The notes beneath the pieces are model-generated. The model saw only the letters and a list, made by a program, of their open reading frames with translations. It was not told the origin of the DNA and searched no databases. The position numbers and the translations under genes are program-made. This document shows positions 1 through 9,800 of a stretch of 64,000 bases of DNA, piece after piece (position 1 is the first letter of the stretch; each line of letters starts with the position of its first letter). The stretch is from positions 62,001-126,000 of the forward strand of contig JABWBO010000002.1 of assembly GCA_013360465.1 (NCBI GenBank), read 5' to 3'. The DNA is from Anaerolineae bacterium. GTDB lineage: Bacteria; Chloroflexota; Anaerolineae; Aggregatilineales; Phototrophicaceae.

Positions 1-1606
1 TGACATCTACACGCACAGCCCCTCCCGCCGGCGTAAACTTGATCGCGTTCTCGCCGAGGTTTACCAGCGCGCGTTCTAGCTGTCCGGCATCGCCGAGTAC
101 TTCCAAGTACTCCATGCTCTGAGAAATCTCAACCCTTAGATCGATATGATTGTCCTTCGCCTGTTCCGCAAGCTCATCCCGAAGGCGACTAAGCAACTCA
201 TCTACCGGTACAGGTGACAAGCGAAGCTTACCTTCGCGAATCTTCTCAAGGTCCAGGACGCCGCGAATGATTCGGGTCATCCGGCGAAGTTGTTTGTCGA
301 TTACATCGATGAACTCCAGCGCGCCCAGCCGCCCTTCTTCCATCAAGTCATCTCTGAGGAGGTCGAGATACGCCATCGATGCCTGCAACGGATTCTTAAG
401 ATCATGACTCGCCATGCGAAGCATCTCGTTCTTGAGGCGATCAAGCTCTTGCTGGTGTTCAAACAACCGCTGGTAGATGATAGCGACAGCAATCTGCGTC
501 GCCAACATCTCTAGCATATGCTTGTCTTCATCGCGAAACAGCCGTCCTTGGCGCGCCGAGACAACCATCAGGACACCGAGAGCTTCGTCGGCATGTATGA
601 TGGGCGTACAAATCACCGATCCAAAAGTCTCTCTTGCGAAAGGAAAGTCGTCGTATCCACGCCACTCTCTTCCGTAATTATCAACATGAATGGTGCGCCG
701 CGTAGTCAGCGCGATGGCAGCCATTCCAGAATCAGACTTATTGCTTGTCCGCTCGTCTATCTGTGGGAGTCGCCATGAGTAGATGAGTTTCGGCCCATGC
801 CCAGACGAAACGTAGATCCCGGCGCCGTCTGCGCGGAGAAGCGACGCCGCATAGCGAACGATCTTGTCAAGCTGCGTATCGAGAGACTCCTGGTTGGCGA
901 TTGCCGCACTGACTGTACGGAAAGTTTCTACCTGAGATGTTCGATCCGCAAGTGGGCGAATGATCTCCTGTTTGATCAATGCGAAGCTGATGAGCAGTGA
1001 CGCCAGCGCCCCCAGGTTGTTCGCGATGACCCACAGACCTAGTTCTGGATTCACAAAAGCAGAAAGCTGCGCGAAAACCAGCAGCAGCAGCCCAATTTGC
1101 AGCATTCGGGATCGAACCGATCGCCTGCTGCGCCACAGAAGAACCAGCGTGCCACCGCCAAAAAGAAGAGAAAACAGCACCAGTAAGGGCTGCTCCCGAT
1201 AGTTCAGCGGTAGATCCATCAAGATAGCGTCAGTTGACCCGGCAAGGAGTGCCAGTCGGTAAGCAGCAATAGTCAGCACGGTCATGACCGCTAGACCGCG
1301 AAGCCTGCGCGTATAGGCTCTTACGATGACAACGGTAAGCGAAAACCCGGAGACGCTGGCGCCAATGAACCCAAGATCAAGTGCCATTCGAGCAACGCGC
1401 GTCACATCTGGGGGCATTTCGGCAAGTGCCGCTGCCTGAACGATCAGAGCGCTGCTGTTCCAAATGATGACAAAGGCAAGAAAAATGCCCAGGAACTGGT
1501 TGATTTCACGACGAAAGTCGCTCCACAGCATGACAATGAGAAATGCCAGCGCCAATGGAGCCGCCACCGCGTTGATGATCAGGCTGGCTGGGGCGCTGTC
1601 GATCAC
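1..1606 (-). CDS. membrane histidine kinase with GAF domain (3' end cut by window edge)
   Basis: Sensor histidine kinase that should autophosphorylate and pass phosphate to the regulator encoded just upstream. Reading the minus strand from a GTG at 1606 gives 535 codons that run off the window. The first ~230 residues are strongly hydrophobic with about seven membrane segments. A GAF domain follows (about 250-380), then the HisKA H-box, with His401 inside MASHDLKNPL, and the start of the ATPase domain, with N-box Asn520 in LGENAIKF. The G-boxes lie beyond the edge. The GTG is preceded by a GGGGAAG ribosome-binding site and lies 29 bases after the regulator's stop, so the two form an operon. 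The signal sensed cannot be read from the sequence. Confidence 0.85.
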   Translation of the reverse strand, partial: MIDSAPASLIINAVAAPLALAFLIVMLWSDFRREINQFLGIFLAFVIIWNSSALIVQAAALAEMPPDVTRVARMALDLGFIGASVSGFSLTVVIVRAYTRRLRGLAVMTVLTIAAYRLALLAGSTDAILMDLPLNYREQPLLVLFSLLFGGGTLVLLWRSRRSVRSRMLQIGLLLLVFAQLSAFVNPELGLWVIANNLGALASLLISFALIKQEIIRPLADRTSQVETFRTVSAAIANQESLDTQLDKIVRYAASLLRADGAGIYVSSGHGPKLIYSWRLPQIDERTSNKSDSGMAAIALTTRRTIHVDNYGREWRGYDDFPFARETFGSVICTPIIHADEALGVLMVVSARQGRLFRDEDKHMLEMLATQIAVAIIYQRLFEHQQELDRLKNEMLRMASHDLKNPLQASMAYLDLLRDDLMEEGRLGALEFIDVIDKQLRRMTRIIRGVLDLEKIREGKLRLSPVPVDELLSRLRDELAEQAKDNHIDLRVEISQSMEYLEVLGDAGQLERALVNLGENAIKFTPAGGAVRVDV

Positions 1607-1634
1607 TAGAACTTCCCCTACTCTTTGACGAGCT

Positions 1635-2339
1635 TCAAGTAAGGTTGCTGCTGATTTGCTTCTCGAATCGATAGCCGATCCGATGTTCCGTGAGGATGTA
1701 AACGGGGTTTGCTGCGTCGCGTTCAATCTTGCGGCGAAGCTGGCTGATGTATACGCGAGGATAATATATATCGTCGATGTACTCTCTGCCCCACACCTGT
1801 TCAAGAAGGTCGCGCTGGGATACGACCCGTCCAGCGTTCTCCATCAATACCGCCAGCAGCTTAAACTCCGTAGGCGTAAGATGTACCCGTATCGACTGCA
1901 CATGCACTGTTCGGCGATGCAAATCAACGTTCAGGTAACCATCGTCATATTGTTGTTCGCTTTCCGCTGTGGAAAGAATAGAGCGCCGGCGCAGCGCGTG
2001 TACACGCGCTGCGAACTCGTTTAAGCCAATCGGCTTCTCAAGATAATCATCCGCCCCAGCCATCAATCCGGCGACAACATCGTCTTCACTTACTGCTTGC
2101 GCCGAAAGCATAATGATTGGTGCGTCCGAAACCTCCCGGATACGTCGACACACTGTAAGTCCATCGAGGTTATTTGGCATAACAATATCCAGAACAACCA
2201 TCTCCGGGCGCTCGGCGTGAAATCGTCGCAGTGCTTCCGTGCCATCAGCGCACAGAATCACCTCGAAACCTTCGCGTTTCAGGCGCTTGCCCAACGCTTC
2301 GCGAATGGGCGCTTCATCGTCCACGATCATGATCTTCAT
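1635..2339 (-). CDS. OmpR/PhoB-family response regulator
   Basis: Two-component DNA-binding regulator, presumed partner of the adjacent histidine kinase. From the ATG at 2339 it is 234 residues, normal for the family. The receiver domain comes first, with acidic pair Asp7-Asp8, phospho-acceptor Asp51 (VVLDIVMPN) and conserved Lys102 (YLEKP). It is followed by a winged-helix effector domain ending in the typical RVYISQLRRKIE and HRIGYRF motifs. The MPNNLDGL stretch carries one residue more than the usual MPxLDG. A TTG at 2366 and an ATG at 2357 are possible earlier starts, but 2339 matches where the family begins. No clear ribosome-binding site is visible. Confidence 0.9.
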   Translation of the reverse strand: MKIMIVDDEAPIREALGKRLKREGFEVILCADGTEALRRFHAERPEMVVLDIVMPNNLDGLTVCRRIREVSDAPIIMLSAQAVSEDDVVAGLMAGADDYLEKPIGLNEFAARVHALRRRSILSTAESEQQYDDGYLNVDLHRRTVHVQSIRVHLTPTEFKLLAVLMENAGRVVSQRDLLEQVWGREYIDDIYYPRVYISQLRRKIERDAANPVYILTEHRIGYRFEKQISSNLT

Positions 2340-2474
2340 AATAAGAGAGTGTAGCATCGTGGACAAAACGCAACAAGTGGGCTGTCCCTCCTACTCGTGA
2401 ATACGGGGAGACGCAGGTTCGAGAAAATGAGGCATAATTATGAACGCTTTCACCATGAAGAGAGGCTATAGCTG

Positions 2475-5207
2475 ATGACAGCTTTACCTAAGCACTTTTC
2501 TGCATGGTTCTTGGCGCTGCTGGGGTTGACAGTGCTGATACTGGTCAGCGGATGCAATCTGAGCGGATCGCCAGAACAGCAGGATATAATCCAGACAGAG
2601 ACCCCGGCACTCACGCTACTGCCATCACGCACGCCTGTGTCTACAAGCGGCTTACCTGCAACGGCGCAGTTCCCAACGCTCCTGCCGACATCAGGAGCAG
2701 CAACAGCGATTGTCGTATTCCCGACATCGCCGCCAACTGCCATCCTGCCGCCAACTGCCGTTTTCCCCCTCAATATCGCGATTCTGTCACCAGCACCAGG
2801 CAATATTGTTGCTGGCAATGTGCAGGTACTCGGATCTTCCAGTCATCCACAGTTTTTGCAGTATCAGCTGGAGTTTGGTCCAGATCCCAATCCAGGCAAC
2901 CTGTGGTATCCGGTCAATGCGCCGCTCTTCTCACCCGTTCTGAACGGTTTGCTGGGTGTCTGGAACACCATTGGCGTGCAGGACTCGCGCTATCAGCTCC
3001 GCCTGCGCGTGTATCTGCGTGATGGGCGCGTCGAACAGACTGTTGTGAGCAACATCACCGTCCAGAATCGCATCAGCACGCCGGTTCCGTCGCCTACTCA
3101 GGCGATCCCACGTCCAATTGCCGCGTTCACACAGGACGTCACCGGTGGGCAAGTTCCATTGACGGTGAGATTCGTCAATCAATCGACCGGCAGTATCAAC
3201 AGTATCGCTTGGAGCTTTGGGGATGGAACAACCAGTTCTGAAGCCAACCCGGTTCATGTTTTTGGTAGCCCTGGATTGTATACGGTCACGCTGACGGTGA
3301 ATGGTCCTGGCGGGTCCTCGAATGTGTCTCGCCAGATCAGCGTAAACAGCCCCAGCGCGCCAGTCGCAGGTTTCACTCAGGACCGCGTTGGTGGCGTTGC
3401 ACCGCTGACGGTCCAATTTATCGATCAGTCGAGCGGCGCTATCACCAGTTATGCCTGGAACTTCAGTGATGGGCAGATCAGCGCCGAGCGCAACCCGATA
3501 CATGTCTTCACAACTCCAGGAACGTACAATGTCATCCTGACAGTAACTGGACCGGGCGGATCATCCAGTGTGGTACGTCAGATTAGCGTAAGCAGCGCCA
3601 TCCCGCCGACCGCCACATTTACGGTGACTGCAACAGCGCAGCCCACACAGGCAAACACGAACACATTCACGCCGACATTTACCGGCGTACCCGTGACGGC
3701 AACGCCGACGCAGACTTTGACCATGGTTCCGCCAACCGACGCGCCAACGGCTACCTCTACCCCAGTGCCGACGGCTACCTCTACTGAAACGCCGATACCG
3801 CCGCCAACACTGGTTGCAGGATTTACCTTCTCTGGTGATGTCAGCAATGGGCTGGGTATCCAGTTCTTCGATCAGACTGTTGGTGGTGTCCCACCCTACT
3901 CATTCGTCTGGGATTTCGGCGATGGGCAGATATCAAACGAACAGCATCCCTATCATCTGTATGCATTTCCGGGCACATACCTCGCTCGATTGATGGTCCT
4001 GGACTCTTCAGGCATCGCCGACGATGCAAATGCGGATGTCTTCGTGATCGGACCGCCGACGGCTACCTTCACGGAAACAGCAGCGCCGCCCACGGCAACC
4101 GAGACGCCGATTCCCACGCCGACAAGCACAGAGACGCCGATCCCGCCGGAACTTCTCGCCGGCTTCGCTGCCACGCCTGATGCACTTGATCTGCTCACCG
4201 TACAGTTCACCGATCAAACTTCGGGTGGAATCCCGCCATATGTCTACACGTGGGATTTTGGTGACGGGCAGATCTCGAATGAACAGAACCCATTGCATGT
4301 CTATGCAAGTTCTGGCACATACCAGGTCCGTCTGCTGGCACTGGATTCTTCCGGTTTGGCGGATGACTTCACCATTGATGTCGTTGTAATGGGTCCGCCG
4401 CCAACCGCAGCATCGCTTCCAGGTACCGCCGATCTCGCTCCGGTCTTCCCCGACCTCAGCGATCCGCGAATCGGTCAGTTATTCCAAGCAGGTGCGGCTG
4501 CCGGCAACTTGCCCTACACATTTGCCCATATCGGCGGCTTGCCACTGGCTCAGACGGAGGTCATTCGGGCGTTCGCTCCAGGCAAATCCTATAACTTGGC
4601 ATCTCAAGGCGATCTCCAGGCGGTCATCGACTGGTTTAACCAGATGCTCGGCGATGGCACGACCAGCTTCTCGCGGTCAAGCGTTGCTTCTACATTTGAC
4701 TGGACTGTGATCGATTTGCTCGACCCCAGCCGTGCTAACCCAAGTGCATGCGCACCGGGCGAAACACCTCTGGACTGTGAGCTTAGGATGACTCAACCCG
4801 TTCTTGTTTTCGTCAGTGTCGGATTCAACGATGCGCTGCGCGGAATGGATCTGGGGACCTTCGAAGCTCAGCTGCGACAGGTTGTTGCTACGGTGGCGGG
4901 GCGCGGCGTCGTCCCAGTACTCCTGTCACTTCCACGTTCAAACGTCGTCGATGTAACCGTCGCTCAAGGCTTCAATGAAGCCATCTTCCGAGTGGCTCAG
5001 GAGTCGGGCGCGCCAGTCCTGAATGTCTGGCGGCTTTTGTCTGAGGTTCCAGGCTTTGGCAGTAATGGCGAAATGCTTTCAGTCTCACCTTCTGGTGAGG
5101 GCGATCTCGATCCATCTGCGACAGGAAACTTTGGAGTCAATGCGCTGAACAATGCTTTGCTGCGCTTCTTGTCCGAGTTTCGAGCCATAGTCCTGACCGG
5201 ACTATGA
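2475..5207 (+). CDS. PKD-repeat lipoprotein with degenerate SGNH-hydrolase-like domain
   Basis: Exported lipoprotein of 910 residues. The signal peptide ends in lipobox LVSGC (Cys27). A Thr/Pro-rich linker and a ~100-residue beta-rich segment come next, then four PKD domains in two pairs, each with a WxFGDG- or WNFSDG-type core. They are separated by T/P-rich, low-complexity linkers typical of Chloroflexota surface proteins. The last ~250 residues resemble an SGNH/GDSL hydrolase: GFND fits the block-III GxND motif. However, the expected GDS is GGL (687-689) and the DxxH region reads NGEML (864-868), so the triad looks lost. Probably a surface adhesin or polymer-binding protein. It heads the exopolysaccharide cluster. 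Confidence 0.8.
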   Translation: MTALPKHFSAWFLALLGLTVLILVSGCNLSGSPEQQDIIQTETPALTLLPSRTPVSTSGLPATAQFPTLLPTSGAATAIVVFPTSPPTAILPPTAVFPLNIAILSPAPGNIVAGNVQVLGSSSHPQFLQYQLEFGPDPNPGNLWYPVNAPLFSPVLNGLLGVWNTIGVQDSRYQLRLRVYLRDGRVEQTVVSNITVQNRISTPVPSPTQAIPRPIAAFTQDVTGGQVPLTVRFVNQSTGSINSIAWSFGDGTTSSEANPVHVFGSPGLYTVTLTVNGPGGSSNVSRQISVNSPSAPVAGFTQDRVGGVAPLTVQFIDQSSGAITSYAWNFSDGQISAERNPIHVFTTPGTYNVILTVTGPGGSSSVVRQISVSSAIPPTATFTVTATAQPTQANTNTFTPTFTGVPVTATPTQTLTMVPPTDAPTATSTPVPTATSTETPIPPPTLVAGFTFSGDVSNGLGIQFFDQTVGGVPPYSFVWDFGDGQISNEQHPYHLYAFPGTYLARLMVLDSSGIADDANADVFVIGPPTATFTETAAPPTATETPIPTPTSTETPIPPELLAGFAATPDALDLLTVQFTDQTSGGIPPYVYTWDFGDGQISNEQNPLHVYASSGTYQVRLLALDSSGLADDFTIDVVVMGPPPTAASLPGTADLAPVFPDLSDPRIGQLFQAGAAAGNLPYTFAHIGGLPLAQTEVIRAFAPGKSYNLASQGDLQAVIDWFNQMLGDGTTSFSRSSVASTFDWTVIDLLDPSRANPSACAPGETPLDCELRMTQPVLVFVSVGFNDALRGMDLGTFEAQLRQVVATVAGRGVVPVLLSLPRSNVVDVTVAQGFNEAIFRVAQESGAPVLNVWRLLSEVPGFGSNGEMLSVSPSGEGDLDPSATGNFGVNALNNALLRFLSEFRAIVLTGL
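3740..3795 (+). repeat. short tandem repeat in Thr/Pro linker
   Basis: The linker between PKD pairs contains near-identical direct copies of a segment encoding PTATST (gacggctacctctac and its neighbour). It is low-complexity coding sequence inside the lipoprotein, not a mobile repeat. Confidence 0.5.
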
Positions 5208-5224
5208 GCCGTTCGATGAAGTTC

Positions 5225-5260
5225 ACCCACCGGGCAGACGGATTCGTCTGCCCGGTGGGT
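5225..5260. repeat. perfect 16-bp inverted repeat (hairpin) between two lipoprotein genes
   Basis: The arms 5225-5240 and 5245-5260 are exact reverse complements (core CCGGGCAGACG / CGTCTGCCCGG) around a GATT loop. It follows the stop at 5207 and precedes the preferred next start at 5279. No T-run follows, so it is not a classical terminator; it may protect the 3' end of the upstream mRNA, attenuate, or be a REP-like element. Confidence 0.75.
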
Positions 5261-5278
5261 AGTGCGAGTCCGAAACCC

Positions 5279-6865
5279 ATGAATCGACGTACGGTGTCCA
5301 CCTTCGTTATATGTTTGTTGCTCCTGGCGCTTGCGGCTTGCACGCCCCCTGAAGACAGCACAACCTTGATTGTCTCTCTGGTGGTCGATGGACGTGAGCG
5401 AACCTATCCACAATCGGTTTCACTTACCGTCGGCGAATTTCTCTCGCAGACCGATATTGAGCTAGGCGCTCTGGATGAAGTGACGCCTCCGCTGTTTTCG
5501 CAAATTGTCGATGGTATGCGCATCACAGTGGTCCGTGTCCAGCAAATCGAAGAATGCAGTCAGAATGAGATTCCCTACGCAGAACGACGAATTCTCAATG
5601 AAGGGCTACAGCCCGGTGAAGAGCGCGTGGCACAGCCTGGACAGAACGGTATCGAGGAACTGTGCAATCGAATCACAATTCGTGATGGTCAGCGCATGGA
5701 GGCTGCGCCTATCCGCTCAACTGTGATCCGCGCAGCACAGGATGCCGTGATCTATATAGGACCAACGGGTCAGCTCGATCCGGTGCAAATTGAAGGAACA
5801 CTCTATTATCTTAGTAACAAGAATCTCTGGATGATGCGCGGAAGCAGCGTCAACAAGCGCCCACTGACTACGACAGGAGATATTGAGGGGCGAGTCCTCA
5901 GCATCGCTTCTGACGGTCAGCGTATTCTATTCACTCGAGAGACGGATGAAGCGGAGTTAGCCACGTCATTCAACCGACTGTGGATGCTCGCAAACACAGA
6001 TGCGCGGTCAGAACCCGTTATGCTGCGCCCGGAAAATATACTCTATGCAGACTGGGTCCCGGGTCAGGAAAATATGATCAGCTACTCGACGGGCGAGATC
6101 ACCGAGAACGCGCCGGGTTGGCAAGCGTACAACGACCTGTGGATCGCGCGGCTCGATTCAATCTCAGGCGAGTTGCTCAATGCCCGTGAGTTCGTACCGC
6201 GCTCTACTGGCTGGCTTTACAGCTGGTGGGGGACAGTTTTCACATGGTCGCCCCTTGGCGATCAGCTTGCCTGGGTTCGCGCGGACTCGATGGGCTTGAT
6301 CGATCTGGCAAACGGTCAGTTTGAGACTTTGCTCACCTATCCAGTCTTCAGCACACGACAGCCATGGTCGTGGCGTGCTGATGTGTCATGGTCTGGTGAC
6401 AGCAGTCTGGTCCTGACGACAGTACATGGGCAACCGATTGGTAGTGAGCCTGCCGAGACGAGTCCGGTTTTCCATGTTGCGGCGGCAGCATCTGATGGCA
6501 GCTTTGCTGCCGATGTGGTTCGTAATGCTGGGATTTGGTCAAAACCCCGGTATTCGCCAGTGCAGGCAGATGGAAATATGAGCATTGCTTATCTTCGTGC
6601 GCGCGATATTGCCAACAGCATAAGCGCATCGGCAGAGTATGATCTTGTCGTTGCGGACAGTGACGGCAGCAATGCCCGTGTCATCTATCCACCACCCGAT
6701 CAACCAGGGCTAACTGCTGATAAACCGTTTTTTGCATGGAGTCCCACAGGCAGGCAGATCGCCCTCATTTATGGCGGTAATCTCTGGGTAGTCGATGTTC
6801 AGTCGGGTATTGCTCATGCCCTTACCCTTGACCGCGCAGCTTCCAACCCAATCTGGACACAATGA
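5279..6865 (+). CDS. lipoprotein with DUF348/G5-like N-terminus and WD40/TolB-type beta-propeller
   Basis: Exported lipoprotein of 528 residues from the ATG at 5279, which gives a clean signal peptide with lipobox ALAAC (Cys21). The reading frame stays open upstream to 5204, but that part only translates the hairpin at 5225-5260. After the Cys comes a ubiquitin-like DUF348 segment (VVDGRERTYP...) and then a G5-like segment rich in E, R and G, an arrangement known from RpfB and YabE proteins. The rest looks like a beta-propeller with recurring LAWVRAD, YADWVPG and SPTGRQIALIY blades, as in TolB. The gene overlaps the next one by ATGA. Probably a cell-surface binding or assembly factor for the polysaccharide made by its neighbours. 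Confidence 0.75.
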   Translation: MNRRTVSTFVICLLLLALAACTPPEDSTTLIVSLVVDGRERTYPQSVSLTVGEFLSQTDIELGALDEVTPPLFSQIVDGMRITVVRVQQIEECSQNEIPYAERRILNEGLQPGEERVAQPGQNGIEELCNRITIRDGQRMEAAPIRSTVIRAAQDAVIYIGPTGQLDPVQIEGTLYYLSNKNLWMMRGSSVNKRPLTTTGDIEGRVLSIASDGQRILFTRETDEAELATSFNRLWMLANTDARSEPVMLRPENILYADWVPGQENMISYSTGEITENAPGWQAYNDLWIARLDSISGELLNAREFVPRSTGWLYSWWGTVFTWSPLGDQLAWVRADSMGLIDLANGQFETLLTYPVFSTRQPWSWRADVSWSGDSSLVLTTVHGQPIGSEPAETSPVFHVAAAASDGSFAADVVRNAGIWSKPRYSPVQADGNMSIAYLRARDIANSISASAEYDLVVADSDGSNARVIYPPPDQPGLTADKPFFAWSPTGRQIALIYGGNLWVVDVQSGIAHALTLDRAASNPIWTQ

Positions 6866-9800
6866 AACGCGCCGGCGCAATTGCCCTCGCGTCGCTTTTT
6901 GTCCTCCTTGGCGGGCTGACCACGTTCGGATCGACGATCCGAGTTCGCAGCGAGATGCTGCGCGGGGTTGTCGATGCAACGCGCTCTGGACCCCTTCCCC
7001 TCCGTATGCCACGTCTGGGGGTGAACGCAGATCTCACGATATACGGACGGGATCTGTTGTTACAGCAAATCGGACAAATGCAGGCGATGCATGTACGCTG
7101 GATCCGCCAGTTTTTCCGATGGGATGTCGTTGCCCGTGAAGACGGCGGGCTGGATTGGTCGGCATACGATACTCTCATTGAGACTCTCGACACTTTTCAT
7201 GATATTGAACTGATCGCTGTCCTTTTCGGCGCGCCTTCGTGGGAAGGCGATCCACGCGCGACCAGTACAGCGACAGCCCCACCCGCCTCTCCGGAAGCGT
7301 TTTCGGTGTTTGCCGGTGAATTTGCTGCACGTTACGGCGACGTTATCGATGTTTATCAAATCTGGGATGAGCCAAATTTGGGCGCGGCATGGGGAGGACT
7401 GTCGCCACAACCGGCAGATTACCTTGCTCTTCTGGACGCCGCCTATCGGAGTATACACTCAGCCGATCCCGACGCAGCGGTCGTTGCCGCTGCGCTCGCG
7501 CCAACGACCGAGCAGACCGAGGATAATTTAAGCGATTGGGCTTATCTCGAGGCGCTATACCACCTTGGAGGAGCATCATCATTCGACGCTGCCGCCGGAA
7601 AACCTTACGGTTTTTCGTATGCGCCCGAAGATCGCGTGGTCCATCAGGATCGCCTGAATTTTTCGCGGGTTATCGGACTTCGCGAAATCATGGAAGCTCA
7701 CGGAGATGCGGGTAAGCCGTTATGGCTCAGCAATTTCGGATGGAATACGCTCCCGCAAAGTTGGCAGGGCGACCCATCCATCTGGGGACAAGTGACTGCC
7801 GAGCAGCAGATCGACTACACAGTCCAAGCAATTCAGCGTATCGACCAGGAGTGGGCATGGGCAGGTGGCGCAATCCTTCAGCTTTGGGAACCAGACGCAC
7901 CATGCGACGATCCCGAATGGGGTTTTGCGCTGAAGGAGTGCGGTGATACATCCAAACAAACCTCGCTTTATCATGCGTTAGCGGAGCGTAGTCAGTCAGA
8001 TATAGCGGCAAAACCGGGCCTCCACTCACCTCTGACGCCCTATACGGTCTATCGCGGAGTATGGACTTTCAGCCCTCTGGGTGCGGATATCGGGTGGATA
8101 CATGATTCTCGTCTCACCTTCACCTTCGAGGGCAGAGATATCGCTCTTTTACTGCGCGAAGATGACTATGTTGCCTTTCTCCATGCGTGGATTGATGGCA
8201 TGCCAGCCAACGCGCTCCCGCGAGACTCGGAAGGGCGCGCCTTTGTCAACCTGACCAGTTCCACCCGATCTCCTGAGACAAATCTGGTGCTGTTGGCGAC
8301 CAATCTTTCGGATGGTCCACATTCTCTGGAAATCGTTGCTGACGGAGGTTGGGATCGTTGGGCGCTCGCTGGCTTCGCGGTTGGTGCAGGCGACCAGGGT
8401 GCGCCCTATGATCAGCAGATCGGTGTGGCATTGCTGACCACGCTGATTGGTGCCCTGGGGTTCACCCTCGGCATTGCTCAACTGGGCTTCTCGAAGATAA
8501 CACATTGCTTTTCACACAGGATTCCCGCGCTCCAGACCACCCAACGTACGTTGATCAGCTTTATCTCGTCGTTGGGGGTGACAATTGGTATGCTGCTGAC
8601 ATTTGGCGACGGCGTACCCAGCATCTTGCGTAGAGAACCGGCACAAATAACCTTGGCAATCCTGACCGCAGGAATAGTGTATCTTCAACCGCACGTGATC
8701 CTGCTGGCTGTGAGTTTATTGCTTCTCTCCATTCTGCTCTATCAGCAGCCTCAGGTGGGGCTTCTCCTGACTCTGTTCTACGCCCCGCTATTCTTATTTC
8801 CGGTGGAGCTGTATCAGTTTGCCTTCCCAATGTCAGAGCTGGTGATCCTTCTCACGACAACTTTGACTGCGCTCCGAGTGTTCGTGCAGTGGTCGAAGGC
8901 GCGGCGATCACCATCAATGGCAGGGACATCTAAAGTCAGGCTCAATGCTCTGGATGCGGCGCTTGTTGTCTGGCTCGCTCTTGCGTTGATTTCGGTATCT
9001 TGGGCTGCCTACCCTACTCGTGCGATGACCGATCTGCGTGTGATATTCGTGGAACCACTTTTGTTCTATGCTCTCTTTCGCGTCTATGGCAGAGAGAGAC
9101 GGTTCTTGCAGGTCGCTGCAATAGTACTCGTGACGGCAGGCATCGTCGTCGCAGGTATAGGATTGTTCCTCTACGTTGGAGGGCAGGCTGTTATCACTGC
9201 TGAGGGCGGCGTCCAGCGCATGGCGAGCGTGTATGGATCGCCCAACAATGCAGCCTTATTCCTGGGGCGATGTATACCATTTGCGCTAAGTTTCGCGCTG
9301 ATAACCGATCGACGACGGAATCGGTTGGCTGCCGGGTTTGCGCTTGCACTGATGCTTGCTGCGCTGATTCTCACACAGAGTGCTGGTGCGCTTCTACTTG
9401 GACTCCCTGCATCGACCATTCTGGTCATTCTGCTGATGATGGGGCGTCGGGGGTGGTTGGTCATCGGGGGGATTGGCATGTTGGGCGTCACGGCGTTCTC
9501 CGTGGCTTTGAATTCAGCGCGATTTCAGCGCCTCCTCGACTTCACGCAAGGGACCAACTTCTTCCGCCTACGTGTGTGGGAAAGTGCCGTGAACATGATC
9601 ACGGATCATCCAATAACCGGGCTGGGGCTTGACCAGTTCCTCTATGCCTATCGAAATCGGTATCTCCAGCCTGATGCTTGGCAGGAACCGAACCTATCTC
9701 ACCCCCACAACTTTCTGCTGGATATCTGGCTGCGCCTGGGTATCGCTGGACCGTTGGTCTTCCTGGTGTTGCAGGCGGTTTACTGGCGCAGCGCGGTACG

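Noticed and set aside
2450-2818. 122-residue minus-strand frame at the start of the PKD lipoprotein
   Set aside because: The plus strand has a signal peptide, lipobox and ribosome-binding site; the minus frame only mirrors the Thr/Pro linker.
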